A program made the translations under genes and the position numbers. The notes beneath the pieces were generated by a model. The model made no database searches. It saw only the letters and a program-made list of their open reading frames with translations, and had not been told where the DNA came from. 17,254 bases of DNA from contig DAOMZG010000136.1 in the NCBI GenBank assembly GCA_035437945.1, positions 1 through 17,254 on the forward strand, in the 5' to 3' direction. Position 1 is the first letter of the stretch. Every line of letters starts with the position of its first letter. Positions 6,530 through 13,178 of this stretch are shown one piece after another. Source of the stretch: UBA9464 sp003445095. GTDB lineage: Bacteria > Verrucomicrobiota > Verrucomicrobiia > Limisphaerales > UBA9464.

Positions 6530-7777
6530 TCAGGTCCCCAACGATGCGCCGTCCAGATACTCCAATCGCCCCACCGAGGTCTGCTCAGGTCGAAGCATCA
6601 TTTCGGCCGCCGTATCGGCAAACCGCAGGCCGGCTCGCGTGAGGCGAAATCGCTCGTCCGATTCTTCCGCCCAGCCTCGGGCAATTAACTGATTCATCTC
6701 GCTGCGCCACTCCGCTTGCAAGGCAAAGCCCGTCCGCTCGGTGAACTCAATAAGCCCCCAGCCGGAATTCATGCGAAGTCCGAAGGCCGCGAGTTCGCCA
6801 GCCCGCGCCAATGGTGACAGGGCCTCGGCAAATTCCTTCGCCCGACGGCCCCGCTCGAGTTGTTCGCAATAGAGGGTGGTATTCGCCCAGTTTCGCGAGC
6901 GGACTCCACCCACGTATTCGCTGGCGCTGGGGCCGAGCCCGAAACTGTCGCGGCCGCGCCAATAGCCGATGTTGTGACGACAGGAGAAATGGGGAAGATG
7001 AGAAGGAAGATGGGAGAGGGGAGAGGGGAGCGACGTCCCGTCAACTCGTTGGTCGCGGGCGAAGTTCGCGATCTCGTACTGGTGGTAACCGTTTTCCGCG
7101 AGGGTATCCACCAGTCGATCGTACATGTCGCAGGCCAAATCTTCGTTCATGTCGAATTGACCTGCCTGCAGTTGCTCGTAGAGAGGAGTGTCCTCTTCAT
7201 AAATCACCTCGTAGCAACTGAGGTGTTCTGTTTTCAGACTTAGGGCTTCACCGATGGTCGACTGCCACACTTCCAAAGTCTGCCCCGGAATGGCGAACAT
7301 CAGGTCAATGTTGATGTTATCGAAGCCAGCTGCGCGAAGAGTGTCGTAACTGCGATAGACCTGATCGCGGCTGTGAATGCGGCCTAAGCGATCGAGCAGT
7401 TGCTCATCGAATGATTGTACGCCCATCGAAATTCGGTTCACCCCCGCCGCCCGAAGCAGTCGCGCTTTGTCGATTGAAACGGTGGCCGGATTGCATTCGA
7501 CAGTCCATTCGGCGGCGTCCGTGAGTCCAAGCTGACGCATCGAGTTCAGGATGGATTCCCATTGGGCCAGGGTTAGCAACGAGGGCGTGCCGCCGCCGAA
7601 AAAGATAGTTTCCGGGCGGCAATTGGGGGCGACCAAGTTCAACTCTCGAATCAGCGCTGCCACATAGCGATTGACCTGATCTCCGCCCGGCTGTGCCGAA
7701 TAAAACGCACAGTACTCGCACTTGTGCGCGCAGAACGGCACATGGACATAAAGGCTGCGGACTGGCGTCTCGAGCAT
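6530..7777 (-). CDS. hemW: HemW-like radical SAM heme chaperone
   Basis: A 415-residue radical SAM protein of the HemW family (formerly annotated as oxygen-independent coproporphyrinogen oxidase-like), now regarded as heme-binding chaperones. The cluster motif is C16-x3-C20-x2-C23 followed by AF, in VHVPFCAHKCEYCAF. Other blocks are FFGGGTPSLL at 59-68, ECNPATV at 94-100, GVNRISMGVQSFD at 112-124, and INIDLMFAIPGQT at 155-167. YEIANFA at 234-240 is followed, after an unusual insert, by CRHNIGYWRG at 266-275. ATG 7777 is preferred because the family homology begins just after it; an upstream in-frame start at 7933 would overlap the Rsm22-like gene. A proline/serine/leucine-rich insert of about 20 residues at 241-265 comes from a pyrimidine-rich coding tract. 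The Rsm22-like gene lies 73 nt upstream and is probably co-transcribed. Confidence 0.93.
   Translation of the reverse strand: MLETPVRSLYVHVPFCAHKCEYCAFYSAQPGGDQVNRYVAALIRELNLVAPNCRPETIFFGGGTPSLLTLAQWESILNSMRQLGLTDAAEWTVECNPATVSIDKARLLRAAGVNRISMGVQSFDEQLLDRLGRIHSRDQVYRSYDTLRAAGFDNINIDLMFAIPGQTLEVWQSTIGEALSLKTEHLSCYEVIYEEDTPLYEQLQAGQFDMNEDLACDMYDRLVDTLAENGYHQYEIANFARDQRVDGTSLPSPLSHLPSHLPHFSCRHNIGYWRGRDSFGLGPSASEYVGGVRSRNWANTTLYCEQLERGRRAKEFAEALSPLARAGELAAFGLRMNSGWGLIEFTERTGFALQAEWRSEMNQLIARGWAEESDERFRLTRAGLRFADTAAEMMLRPEQTSVGRLEYLDGASLGT
6982..7030 (+). repeat. 49-nt purine-rich low-complexity tract inside hemW
   Basis: The plus strand carries only A and G here except for T at 6990, 6999 and 7011. 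It includes tandem GAGAGGGG units near 7015-7030 and related GGAAGATG units before them. On the hemW coding strand it is a C/T tract encoding a Leu-Pro-Ser-His-rich segment. Its position coincides with the extra residues between YEIANFA and CRHN. Confidence 0.8.
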
Positions 7778-7850
7778 GGCTATCGAGTATGGGGAAGGAT
7801 CGGCGATGTCGCAAAAGATGGACCGCGAATTCCGGGCGCGTACTTCGCGC

Positions 7851-8882
7851 TTATGGCGCACTCGCGTCGCCCCTCTGAGATTCTTCCGGGACGGCGCGTT
7901 CAGCGCCCTTGATCCTGTCGCCGGTGTGTTCAAAACGAAAAAGTGAACCCGCGGAGCCGTCCTTCACTGCTTTGAACAAATCACCTGCCTCGCGTTTCGG
8001 CCAAGTTAGTTCCGCCACACCGTCAGCGGCGCAACTGAAGAGCCGCGCATATCCTTTGTAGAAGCGCGGTTCTCCGATGACGCGGCAGCAACGCGATGGG
8101 AGACAAGAATATGACGAACGAATGGGCTGGCGCTCCAAGACCAGATAACTGAACGGCAGGCTCCGCAAATCAACTCCCATCCTGGCCGCAAATTCCGCCC
8201 AGTCAGGATCCGTGAAAATTTCCCAAGGCGGCCGACCAAAAAAATGACACCAGTGTCGCTCGTTTCCCGGAGCCAGCAGGCCGCAGCGCTCACCGTGCGT
8301 ACACGGAGCGATCAAGCCGAATTGGCCTCGCAACGCTTCTCGCATCGAAATGAGCGCATGACTGTCGGCGTGCGTGCCGGGTTCAACCCACAATATCGCC
8401 GCCGCTCGTTCCGCGAGGCTCAATAGTCGGGCACGCGCGGCCTCGGTCATTTCACTGAGCACGTGACTCACGACCAGGGTCGCACCCTCAACGGCCTCGG
8501 CGAGCTCAGTCGCGGCGATGGTCCGAACCGGCAGGCCAGGGAAATCGCTTCGTGCTCGTTCCGTCGCGAATACTTCCGCCAAGGGTGACTTATCGTGCAG
8601 CCGCAGTTCGGTGAAACTCGAAGTCCCAAACGCGGACATCACTCGGCGGCCCGCAACGCCACTGCCGCAGCCAAAATCCAAGAGCGATCCGGGTGGTGGT
8701 TTCCAACCAAGCCGAGCCACTTCAGTCAGAGCGGCGTCCCACTTCCACCCGATGCGTTCGCCCAAAGTCGCGTCGTAGTTCGCCAGGTCCGACTCTGATC
8801 GCCAATACGAGCCTCGGACCGGCGTGCCCTCCAGAAAGACCGCTCGCATCCTTTCTAAGGCTTGCCAATCGACCGCATTCAT
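7851..8882 (-). CDS. Rsm22-family (mitoribosomal assembly-like) methyltransferase-fold protein
   Basis: A 343-residue protein of the Rsm22/METTL17 family, whose mitochondrial members take part in small ribosomal subunit assembly. It has an SAM-fold motif I LLDFGCGSG at 67-75 and WVEPGT at 165-170. The family's cysteine region follows: IAPCTHGERC at 191-200, WCHFFGRPPW at 211-220, and CCRVIGEPRFYKG at 265-277. C194, C200, C212 and one of C265/C266 match the four-cysteine pattern reported to hold an iron-sulfur cluster in METTL17. FSYLVLERQP at 244-253 is also typical. The last 30 residues show no family signal. ATG 8882 is near the usual start. It is followed by hemW on the same strand; both would depend on iron-sulfur clusters. 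Bacterial function remains poorly known. Confidence 0.85.
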   Translation of the reverse strand: MNAVDWQALERMRAVFLEGTPVRGSYWRSESDLANYDATLGERIGWKWDAALTEVARLGWKPPPGSLLDFGCGSGVAGRRVMSAFGTSSFTELRLHDKSPLAEVFATERARSDFPGLPVRTIAATELAEAVEGATLVVSHVLSEMTEAARARLLSLAERAAAILWVEPGTHADSHALISMREALRGQFGLIAPCTHGERCGLLAPGNERHWCHFFGRPPWEIFTDPDWAEFAARMGVDLRSLPFSYLVLERQPIRSSYSCLPSRCCRVIGEPRFYKGYARLFSCAADGVAELTWPKREAGDLFKAVKDGSAGSLFRFEHTGDRIKGAERAVPEESQRGDASAP

Positions 8883-8940
8883 TCGTGTCCCGCCGGATAA
8901 GGAACGAGAGCGATCAACATGACCATGAGAAATGAAGGTA

Positions 8941-8962
8941 CGAGGGAGGGTTACTCCCTTCG
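8941..8962 (-). terminator. Possible terminator hairpin downstream of the methyltransferase gene
   Basis: CGAGGGAG at 8941-8948 pairs with CTCCCTTCG at 8954-8962 with one bulged base and a 5-nt loop. On the minus strand it follows the methyltransferase stop by about 42 bases and is followed by a loosely T-rich TACCTTCATTTCTC. The stem is good and the tail weak, so termination is plausible but unproven. Confidence 0.4.
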
Positions 8963-9004
8963 AACAATCGTCCTTCTCCGCCCTCGGTTCTCGATGTATT
9001 CAGT

Positions 9005-9874
9005 TCACCGCTTCGTGGCGACCACTTCCAGATATTCGGCCGCGACTTCGGTGGCGTCGGAGGTTTTCGAGGTATTGTGCTGTGTTTGGAGCTCGACCAG
9101 ATCTCGCAATAAGGCCGCCTGTCCCGACTCGGAAAGCGATTCGAAGGCTCGCAGGGTTGGACCGTAGTACGTGCGGAAAAACTCGACGGTCTCAGCCGGC
9201 GGGAACGGAAAGCGCATGCAAGCCAACCGACGGGTCAACCGCACCTCTGTGAAGCCATCCTGGAGCCGCTGTTGAACGGTCGGCTCCTTGCCCCATTCCA
9301 TCGGGGACGGAACGCCCAGCGGCGGTGGTGGCAAGTGCGCTTTGAACACGCCAAACATCTTTCCGATGAATCCTTCGGGGGTCCAATTCGCCAACGCGAT
9401 CTGGCCTCCCGGCTTCGTCACTCGCCACAGTTCTGCCGCCGCCACGGCCGGTTGCGGCGTGAACATCACGCCGAACATGCTCACCGTGAGATCAAAACTG
9501 TCCTGCGCGAACGGGAGCGCTTCGGCGTCGCCCTCTCGAAAATCAATGTCCAAGTCCGCCTCCGCGGCCCGAGCGCGTGCCTGGGCCAGCAAGTTGGCCG
9601 CGATGTCGATGCCACTGACGATACATTCGTGATTCGCCGCAATGACCGCGAGATTTCCTGTGCCGCAAGCCACGTCGAGGACCCGCAAGCCCCGACGCAA
9701 CGGTTGCTGTGCCATGAACTCTTCCGCGAAATTCTCGATCCGGCGCGCGACTTGTCCGAAGTCTCCGGCTTCCCACGTCGCCTTTTGTTTGGCTTTGATC
9801 GCTTCAAGGTTCGGAATCGTGGGGGAATTGAGATAGGAATTCGTGCCGGTTCGCTCGGTGGATAGTGTTTTCAT
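9005..9874 (-). CDS. Class I SAM-dependent methyltransferase, UbiE/Methyltransf_11-like
   Basis: A 289-residue small-molecule-type methyltransferase. SAM-binding motif I is VLDVACGTGNLA at 65-76, the acidic end of strand 2 is GIDIA at 88-92, and motif II/III is REGDAEALPFAQDSFDLTVSM at 113-133. LWRVTKPGGQIALANWTPEG at 149-168 is the typical post-motif III region. The C-terminal half (170-289) is a substrate domain I cannot assign. The early RxxxFAxxFM segment also resembles UbiE-like enzymes. ATG 9874 is preceded by an A-rich stretch instead of a clear Shine-Dalgarno. The AraC-type regulator lies 90 nt upstream on the same strand, so the two may form a regulator-target pair. Substrate unknown. 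Confidence 0.85.
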   Translation of the reverse strand: MKTLSTERTGTNSYLNSPTIPNLEAIKAKQKATWEAGDFGQVARRIENFAEEFMAQQPLRRGLRVLDVACGTGNLAVIAANHECIVSGIDIAANLLAQARARAAEADLDIDFREGDAEALPFAQDSFDLTVSMFGVMFTPQPAVAAAELWRVTKPGGQIALANWTPEGFIGKMFGVFKAHLPPPPLGVPSPMEWGKEPTVQQRLQDGFTEVRLTRRLACMRFPFPPAETVEFFRTYYGPTLRAFESLSESGQAALLRDLVELQTQHNTSKTSDATEVAAEYLEVVATKR

Positions 9875-9964
9875 AATCGTTTTTTGGTTCTCTGACCGGA
9901 CGCAAGATGGCGGAACGCGCCGGAGCCTGCTTTGCTGGGCGGTTCAATCTTTTGACTCTGCAGC

Positions 9965-10837
9965 TCAGGCGCTCCGAGGCGCTTCTTGCCGATACGCCAT
10001 AGGTGAAGCCCCAAAGCGTCTTTTGAACACACGGCTGAAATGCGAAACGTCCTCAAAGCCGCTTTCGAAAACAATCTCGGTCACATTTGCCGGCGAGTTA
10101 CGCAACAAGGTTGCGGCATAATCGAGGCGCCGACGTAGCAGCCACTTCCCAGGCGACTCCTGGAAGTGCTCTTGGAACACGCGTTTGAAGGACGACAGAC
10201 TGCGATGGCACAACTTCGCGTATTCCTCCAATGACAGGTTGAACCGGAAATTCGCTTCCATGATTTCCGCGACCGACGGCGAATCGTGGGCGCCGATGTC
10301 GCGAAAGTACGCCGCCAGTTCCGCGTTGGTTCCGCTGGTAAGAACGCTGATAACCAGTTCCTTCAATTTAAGACGGACCAACGGTTCGGGCGGCTTTTGC
10401 TTCCCCGAAAGGTAGGTGCGCATGGACTGGAAAAGCGCCGCCAAGGCCAGATCATTCTCCACACGCAGAGCCGTCTTGATCGGAGCGCGGTCGTTGGCGG
10501 GAAGCTTTATCGCACTGATGACTTCGCGAACGGCGTGCCGCAGGAGCGCATCCGGCACGAACAACATGAGCAAACAGACGTCCCCCTCCAGGTGTTGCTC
10601 GACGATGGTGGCGCCCTTCTTGAAAAACAACGTGTCGCCCGGGTTCGCTAGCCAAACGCCATCCACGGTATGCCAGGTCTTTTTGCCTGTGACGATGTGG
10701 ACGAGGTAATCTGTTTCGGTCCAATTCTGGAGTTTTGGCGCGGTGACGCCGCACGTGTATTCGGCGAAAAGAAAGTCGCCAATGACGAGCTTGCTGTAGC
10801 TCGGATTCGTGCGGACGGCTTCGTAAAGGTTCAACAT
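9965..10837 (-). CDS. AraC-family transcriptional regulator (cupin N-terminus, ExsA-like)
   Basis: A 290-residue DNA-binding regulator. The N-terminal half (about 20-165) is a cupin-like sensing domain with VHIVTGKKTWHTVDGVWLA at 46-64 and GDTLFFKKGA at 67-76. The C-terminal AraC domain has two helix-turn-helix units: LSLEEYAKLCHRSLSSFKRV (201-220) followed by FQEHF, and NVTEIVFESGFEDVSHFSRV (251-270) followed by FKRRFGASPMAYR. ATG 10837 gives a normal family length. On the same strand the methyltransferase gene follows after 90 nt, which makes it the likeliest target. Upstream, mutL ends about 150 nt away, and that gap holds a dispersed repeat copy and a hairpin. The inducer cannot be inferred. 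Confidence 0.92.
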   Translation of the reverse strand: MLNLYEAVRTNPSYSKLVIGDFLFAEYTCGVTAPKLQNWTETDYLVHIVTGKKTWHTVDGVWLANPGDTLFFKKGATIVEQHLEGDVCLLMLFVPDALLRHAVREVISAIKLPANDRAPIKTALRVENDLALAALFQSMRTYLSGKQKPPEPLVRLKLKELVISVLTSGTNAELAAYFRDIGAHDSPSVAEIMEANFRFNLSLEEYAKLCHRSLSSFKRVFQEHFQESPGKWLLRRRLDYAATLLRNSPANVTEIVFESGFEDVSHFSRVFKRRFGASPMAYRQEAPRSA

Positions 10838-10871
10838 ACCGACTCTCTACTGACTCGTAGCAACCTAGTTT

Positions 10872-10901
10872 TACCACGGGTCGACACGAATGAACACCGA
10901 T
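10872..10901 (-). repeat. Dispersed 30-nt motif, copy 2
   Basis: Read on the minus strand this begins ATCGGTGTTCATTC and ends CCGTGGTA. It matches the plus-strand copy at 3797-3826 at 22 of 30 positions without gaps by hand alignment. It lies 35 bases upstream of the AraC-type regulator gene and is oriented along that gene, just as copy 1 points along comB. Confidence 0.5.
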
Positions 10902-10955
10902 AGGCAGCGGTCAAAAAAGACTTTTTAGGGATCGGGTTTTGGTTACCGACAGGTG

Positions 10956-10985
10956 AGCCCGACCGGCCGGGTCATTCCGCGGGCT
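10956..10985 (-). terminator. GC-rich hairpin just after mutL
   Basis: AGCCCG at 10956-10961 pairs with CGGGCT at 10980-10985, and the interior contains a second small stem (GACC with GGTC). It begins two bases after the mutL stop on the minus strand. No T-run follows directly; the nearest is a CTTTTTTG about 37 bases further on. It could contribute to mutL termination, perhaps with Rho. Confidence 0.3.
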
Positions 10986-10987
10986 GA

Positions 10988-13048
10988 TCAAGTCGAGCGG
11001 CCAAACTTTTTCTCGAGCTCACGCCAGCTCATTTCAATCAAAGTGGGGCGGCCGTGGGGACACGTGTAAGGCATGTGGCAACGCCGCAAGTCGTCCACTA
11101 AGCGCTCCAATTCTCGGCCCGCCAAGGAGTCGTTGGCTTTCACCGCGTGGCGACAGACCGTTTTCGCCACCACGTCTTCGCCAAGGCGCAGCGTATTGAC
11201 GCCGGTGCCCGCGGCTTTCAGTTCATCGACCAGCCCGACGACGAATTGCTTGGGATTCCCCGCGCGCACGAAGGGTGGCAGTGCTGACAACAGAAACGTG
11301 CGTTCGCCGAATTCGCCCAGTTCAACCCCCAGCCGCGACAGGGTGCTGAGGTTCTGCCGCAAGAACACGGCATCGCGCGGACTGACTTCCAGCGTCTCTG
11401 GCAGCAACAGCCGTTGCGAGGCGGCCGCGGTCGCGGTTTCCAGCCGCTGCAACATCTGCTCATATAAGATCCGCTCGTGGGCGGCATGTTGATCGAGCAA
11501 CACGAGTCCACGATCCGATTCCAGCACGACATACAACCGGCCAATCACCCCAACGAGCCGAAGCGGGACGCGCAACAAAGGAACAGGGCCCCCAGTGGCC
11601 GTGGGGGATGCGGGAACCGCAGACACTGAAACCGCCGGCGCAGGTGAGGCAACTGGAGGACTCGGGGCCGGTAAGGCCACGCCTGCTGCAGCTCCGGATG
11701 AATTTGCTGGAGCCGGAGGAAAGATCGATGCGCAGGGCGGATCGGCTGGTGAGGGTTTGGGGTGTCCGAGTGCTGGCTCCACCTCAGGTGGCCGAAAAGA
11801 AAGTGCCATGGCGGCTTGAGTCGGAGCGAGCACTGGAAGCGTTGGCGTCAGCGTCAACGAAGGCTGCGCGGACTCGGAAGGTTGGCTGCGCGGGGCGACC
11901 GGCGCTGACGAATCCGGGACTTGATGGAACTGCAGGAGTGTATCGCGCACAGCCTTGGCCACGAGCCGGCGCACTGCCTGTTCTTCCCGGAACTTCACTT
12001 CGCGTTTTTGCGGATGAACGTTCACGTCCACCGCCGCGGGATCGAGCTCGAGAAACAGACAGCACACCGGATAGCGGCCTTTCATGAGCACGTTGTGATA
12101 TCCTTCGAGGAGCGCGAAGTTGAGTCCGCGATTCTCGACTGGCCGCTGATTGACGAAGAGATGTTGTTCGTCGCGCGTGGAGCGAGATACCCCTGGCGCG
12201 CCGATGAATCCCCACACGCGAAAGGAAGAGGACAGCGGCCGGTGCTCCGATTCCTTCTCAGTCGGTTGGGCAGACGGGGTATCACCGGCTAACTCGCCTT
12301 GGCTGACATTTGGCGAGCCGGCGGCCTCCTCGACCCGCGTGGAAAAATCCACCCGCAGCCAGTGAGTTTCGCTGCCCTGCAACTGGCAAAGGCGTTCGCG
12401 GAGCGCCGCCGAGCGTTCGTCCGGCGTGGTCCACTGGATGGGCGGCAACTGCCACACCGTTCGTCCGTCACTGACCCAGGTGAACGCCACTTGAGGGCAC
12501 GCCAGGGCCACCAGGGTGAGGTAGTGCCCAATGTGGGCACGCTCTGTTTCTTCGCTCCGAAGGAATTTTCGCCGCGCCGGCAAATTGAAAAAAAGATGGC
12601 GCACCTCGACGGTGGTTCCCGGCGGTGAGGCAGCGACTTTGACTTCCACAATTTTGCCGCCGTTGATGACGATTTGCGTGGCCTCGCCCGTGGCAGAGTC
12701 GCGCTCGCGGGTGGTTAGCGTGAAGCGGCTGATGCTCGCGATGCTCGGAATGGCTTCGCCGCGGAACCCCATGGTGGCGATCGCCGCCAAGTCTTCCGCG
12801 CGTCGAATCTTCGAAGTGGCGTGGCGTTCGAGACACAACAATGCGTCATCCTTGCTCATGCCCAGCCCATCGTCGGTGACGCGGATCAAGCTGCGTCCGC
12901 CGGCGCCAATTTCGACGGAGATCCGACGGGCATCGGCATCGAGCGCGTTTTCCACCAACTCCTTGACCACACTGGCCGGACGTTCAACGACCTCTCCGGC
13001 CGCGATTTGATTCGCGACTTGTTCGGGCAGCAGCCGGATGCGGTTCAC
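10988..13048 (-). CDS. mutL: DNA mismatch repair protein MutL
   Basis: A 686-residue MutL, the mismatch-repair ATPase that links MutS recognition to strand removal. The GHKL ATPase motifs are ELVENALDA at 30-38, DDGLGM at 59-64 and GFRGEA at 94-99, with HATSKI at 76-81. The second N-terminal domain contains FVNQRPV at 298-304 and VDVNVHPQKREVKF at 340-353. A Pro/Ala/Ser-rich linker spans about 377-490. The C-terminal domain has the endonuclease motif DQHAAHERILYE at 519-530, VCRHAVKAND at 631-640 and CPHGRP at 663-668, so nicking activity is expected, as in bacteria lacking MutH. An additional low-complexity insert lies at about 240-272 in the N-terminal domain. The start is GTG. The SGNH gene ends 130 nt upstream on the same strand. 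Confidence 0.98.
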   Translation of the reverse strand: MNRIRLLPEQVANQIAAGEVVERPASVVKELVENALDADARRISVEIGAGGRSLIRVTDDGLGMSKDDALLCLERHATSKIRRAEDLAAIATMGFRGEAIPSIASISRFTLTTRERDSATGEATQIVINGGKIVEVKVAASPPGTTVEVRHLFFNLPARRKFLRSEETERAHIGHYLTLVALACPQVAFTWVSDGRTVWQLPPIQWTTPDERSAALRERLCQLQGSETHWLRVDFSTRVEEAAGSPNVSQGELAGDTPSAQPTEKESEHRPLSSSFRVWGFIGAPGVSRSTRDEQHLFVNQRPVENRGLNFALLEGYHNVLMKGRYPVCCLFLELDPAAVDVNVHPQKREVKFREEQAVRRLVAKAVRDTLLQFHQVPDSSAPVAPRSQPSESAQPSLTLTPTLPVLAPTQAAMALSFRPPEVEPALGHPKPSPADPPCASIFPPAPANSSGAAAGVALPAPSPPVASPAPAVSVSAVPASPTATGGPVPLLRVPLRLVGVIGRLYVVLESDRGLVLLDQHAAHERILYEQMLQRLETATAAASQRLLLPETLEVSPRDAVFLRQNLSTLSRLGVELGEFGERTFLLSALPPFVRAGNPKQFVVGLVDELKAAGTGVNTLRLGEDVVAKTVCRHAVKANDSLAGRELERLVDDLRRCHMPYTCPHGRPTLIEMSWRELEKKFGRST

Positions 13049-13125
13049 GAAGCAGACGGTCGAAGCTTGGCCGCGTCCTGTAAATCTCGTTCCGCTCGGT
13101 TAGGCCTGAGGACGTCGGATTCTGG

Positions 13126-13141
13126 AGTGACGACGGTCACT
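13126..13141. other. Small perfect hairpin between the SGNH gene and mutL
   Basis: AGTGAC at 13126-13131 pairs with GTCACT at 13136-13141 across a GACG loop, within the 130-nt gap upstream of mutL. No T-run follows on the minus strand. It could be an operator half-site pair or part of an mRNA leader. There is no further evidence. Confidence 0.3.
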
Positions 13142-13178
13142 TTCCGGGCGTTCCGCGTTTCGAAGCGACGGCCACTTG

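Noticed and set aside
6982..7030. Purine tract considered as a CRISPR-like or tandem-repeat array
   Set aside because: Units are irregular and there are no spacers; it is low-complexity sequence translated within hemW.
7778..7933. Upstream extension of hemW to an in-frame start at 7933
   Set aside because: It would add 52 residues without HemW similarity and overlap the 3' end of the Rsm22-like gene; ATG 7777 fits the family.
857..13048. DNA-repair island made of ada, the OGG1-like gene and mutL
   Set aside because: The three genes lie in different transcription units and on both strands, separated by unrelated housekeeping genes.
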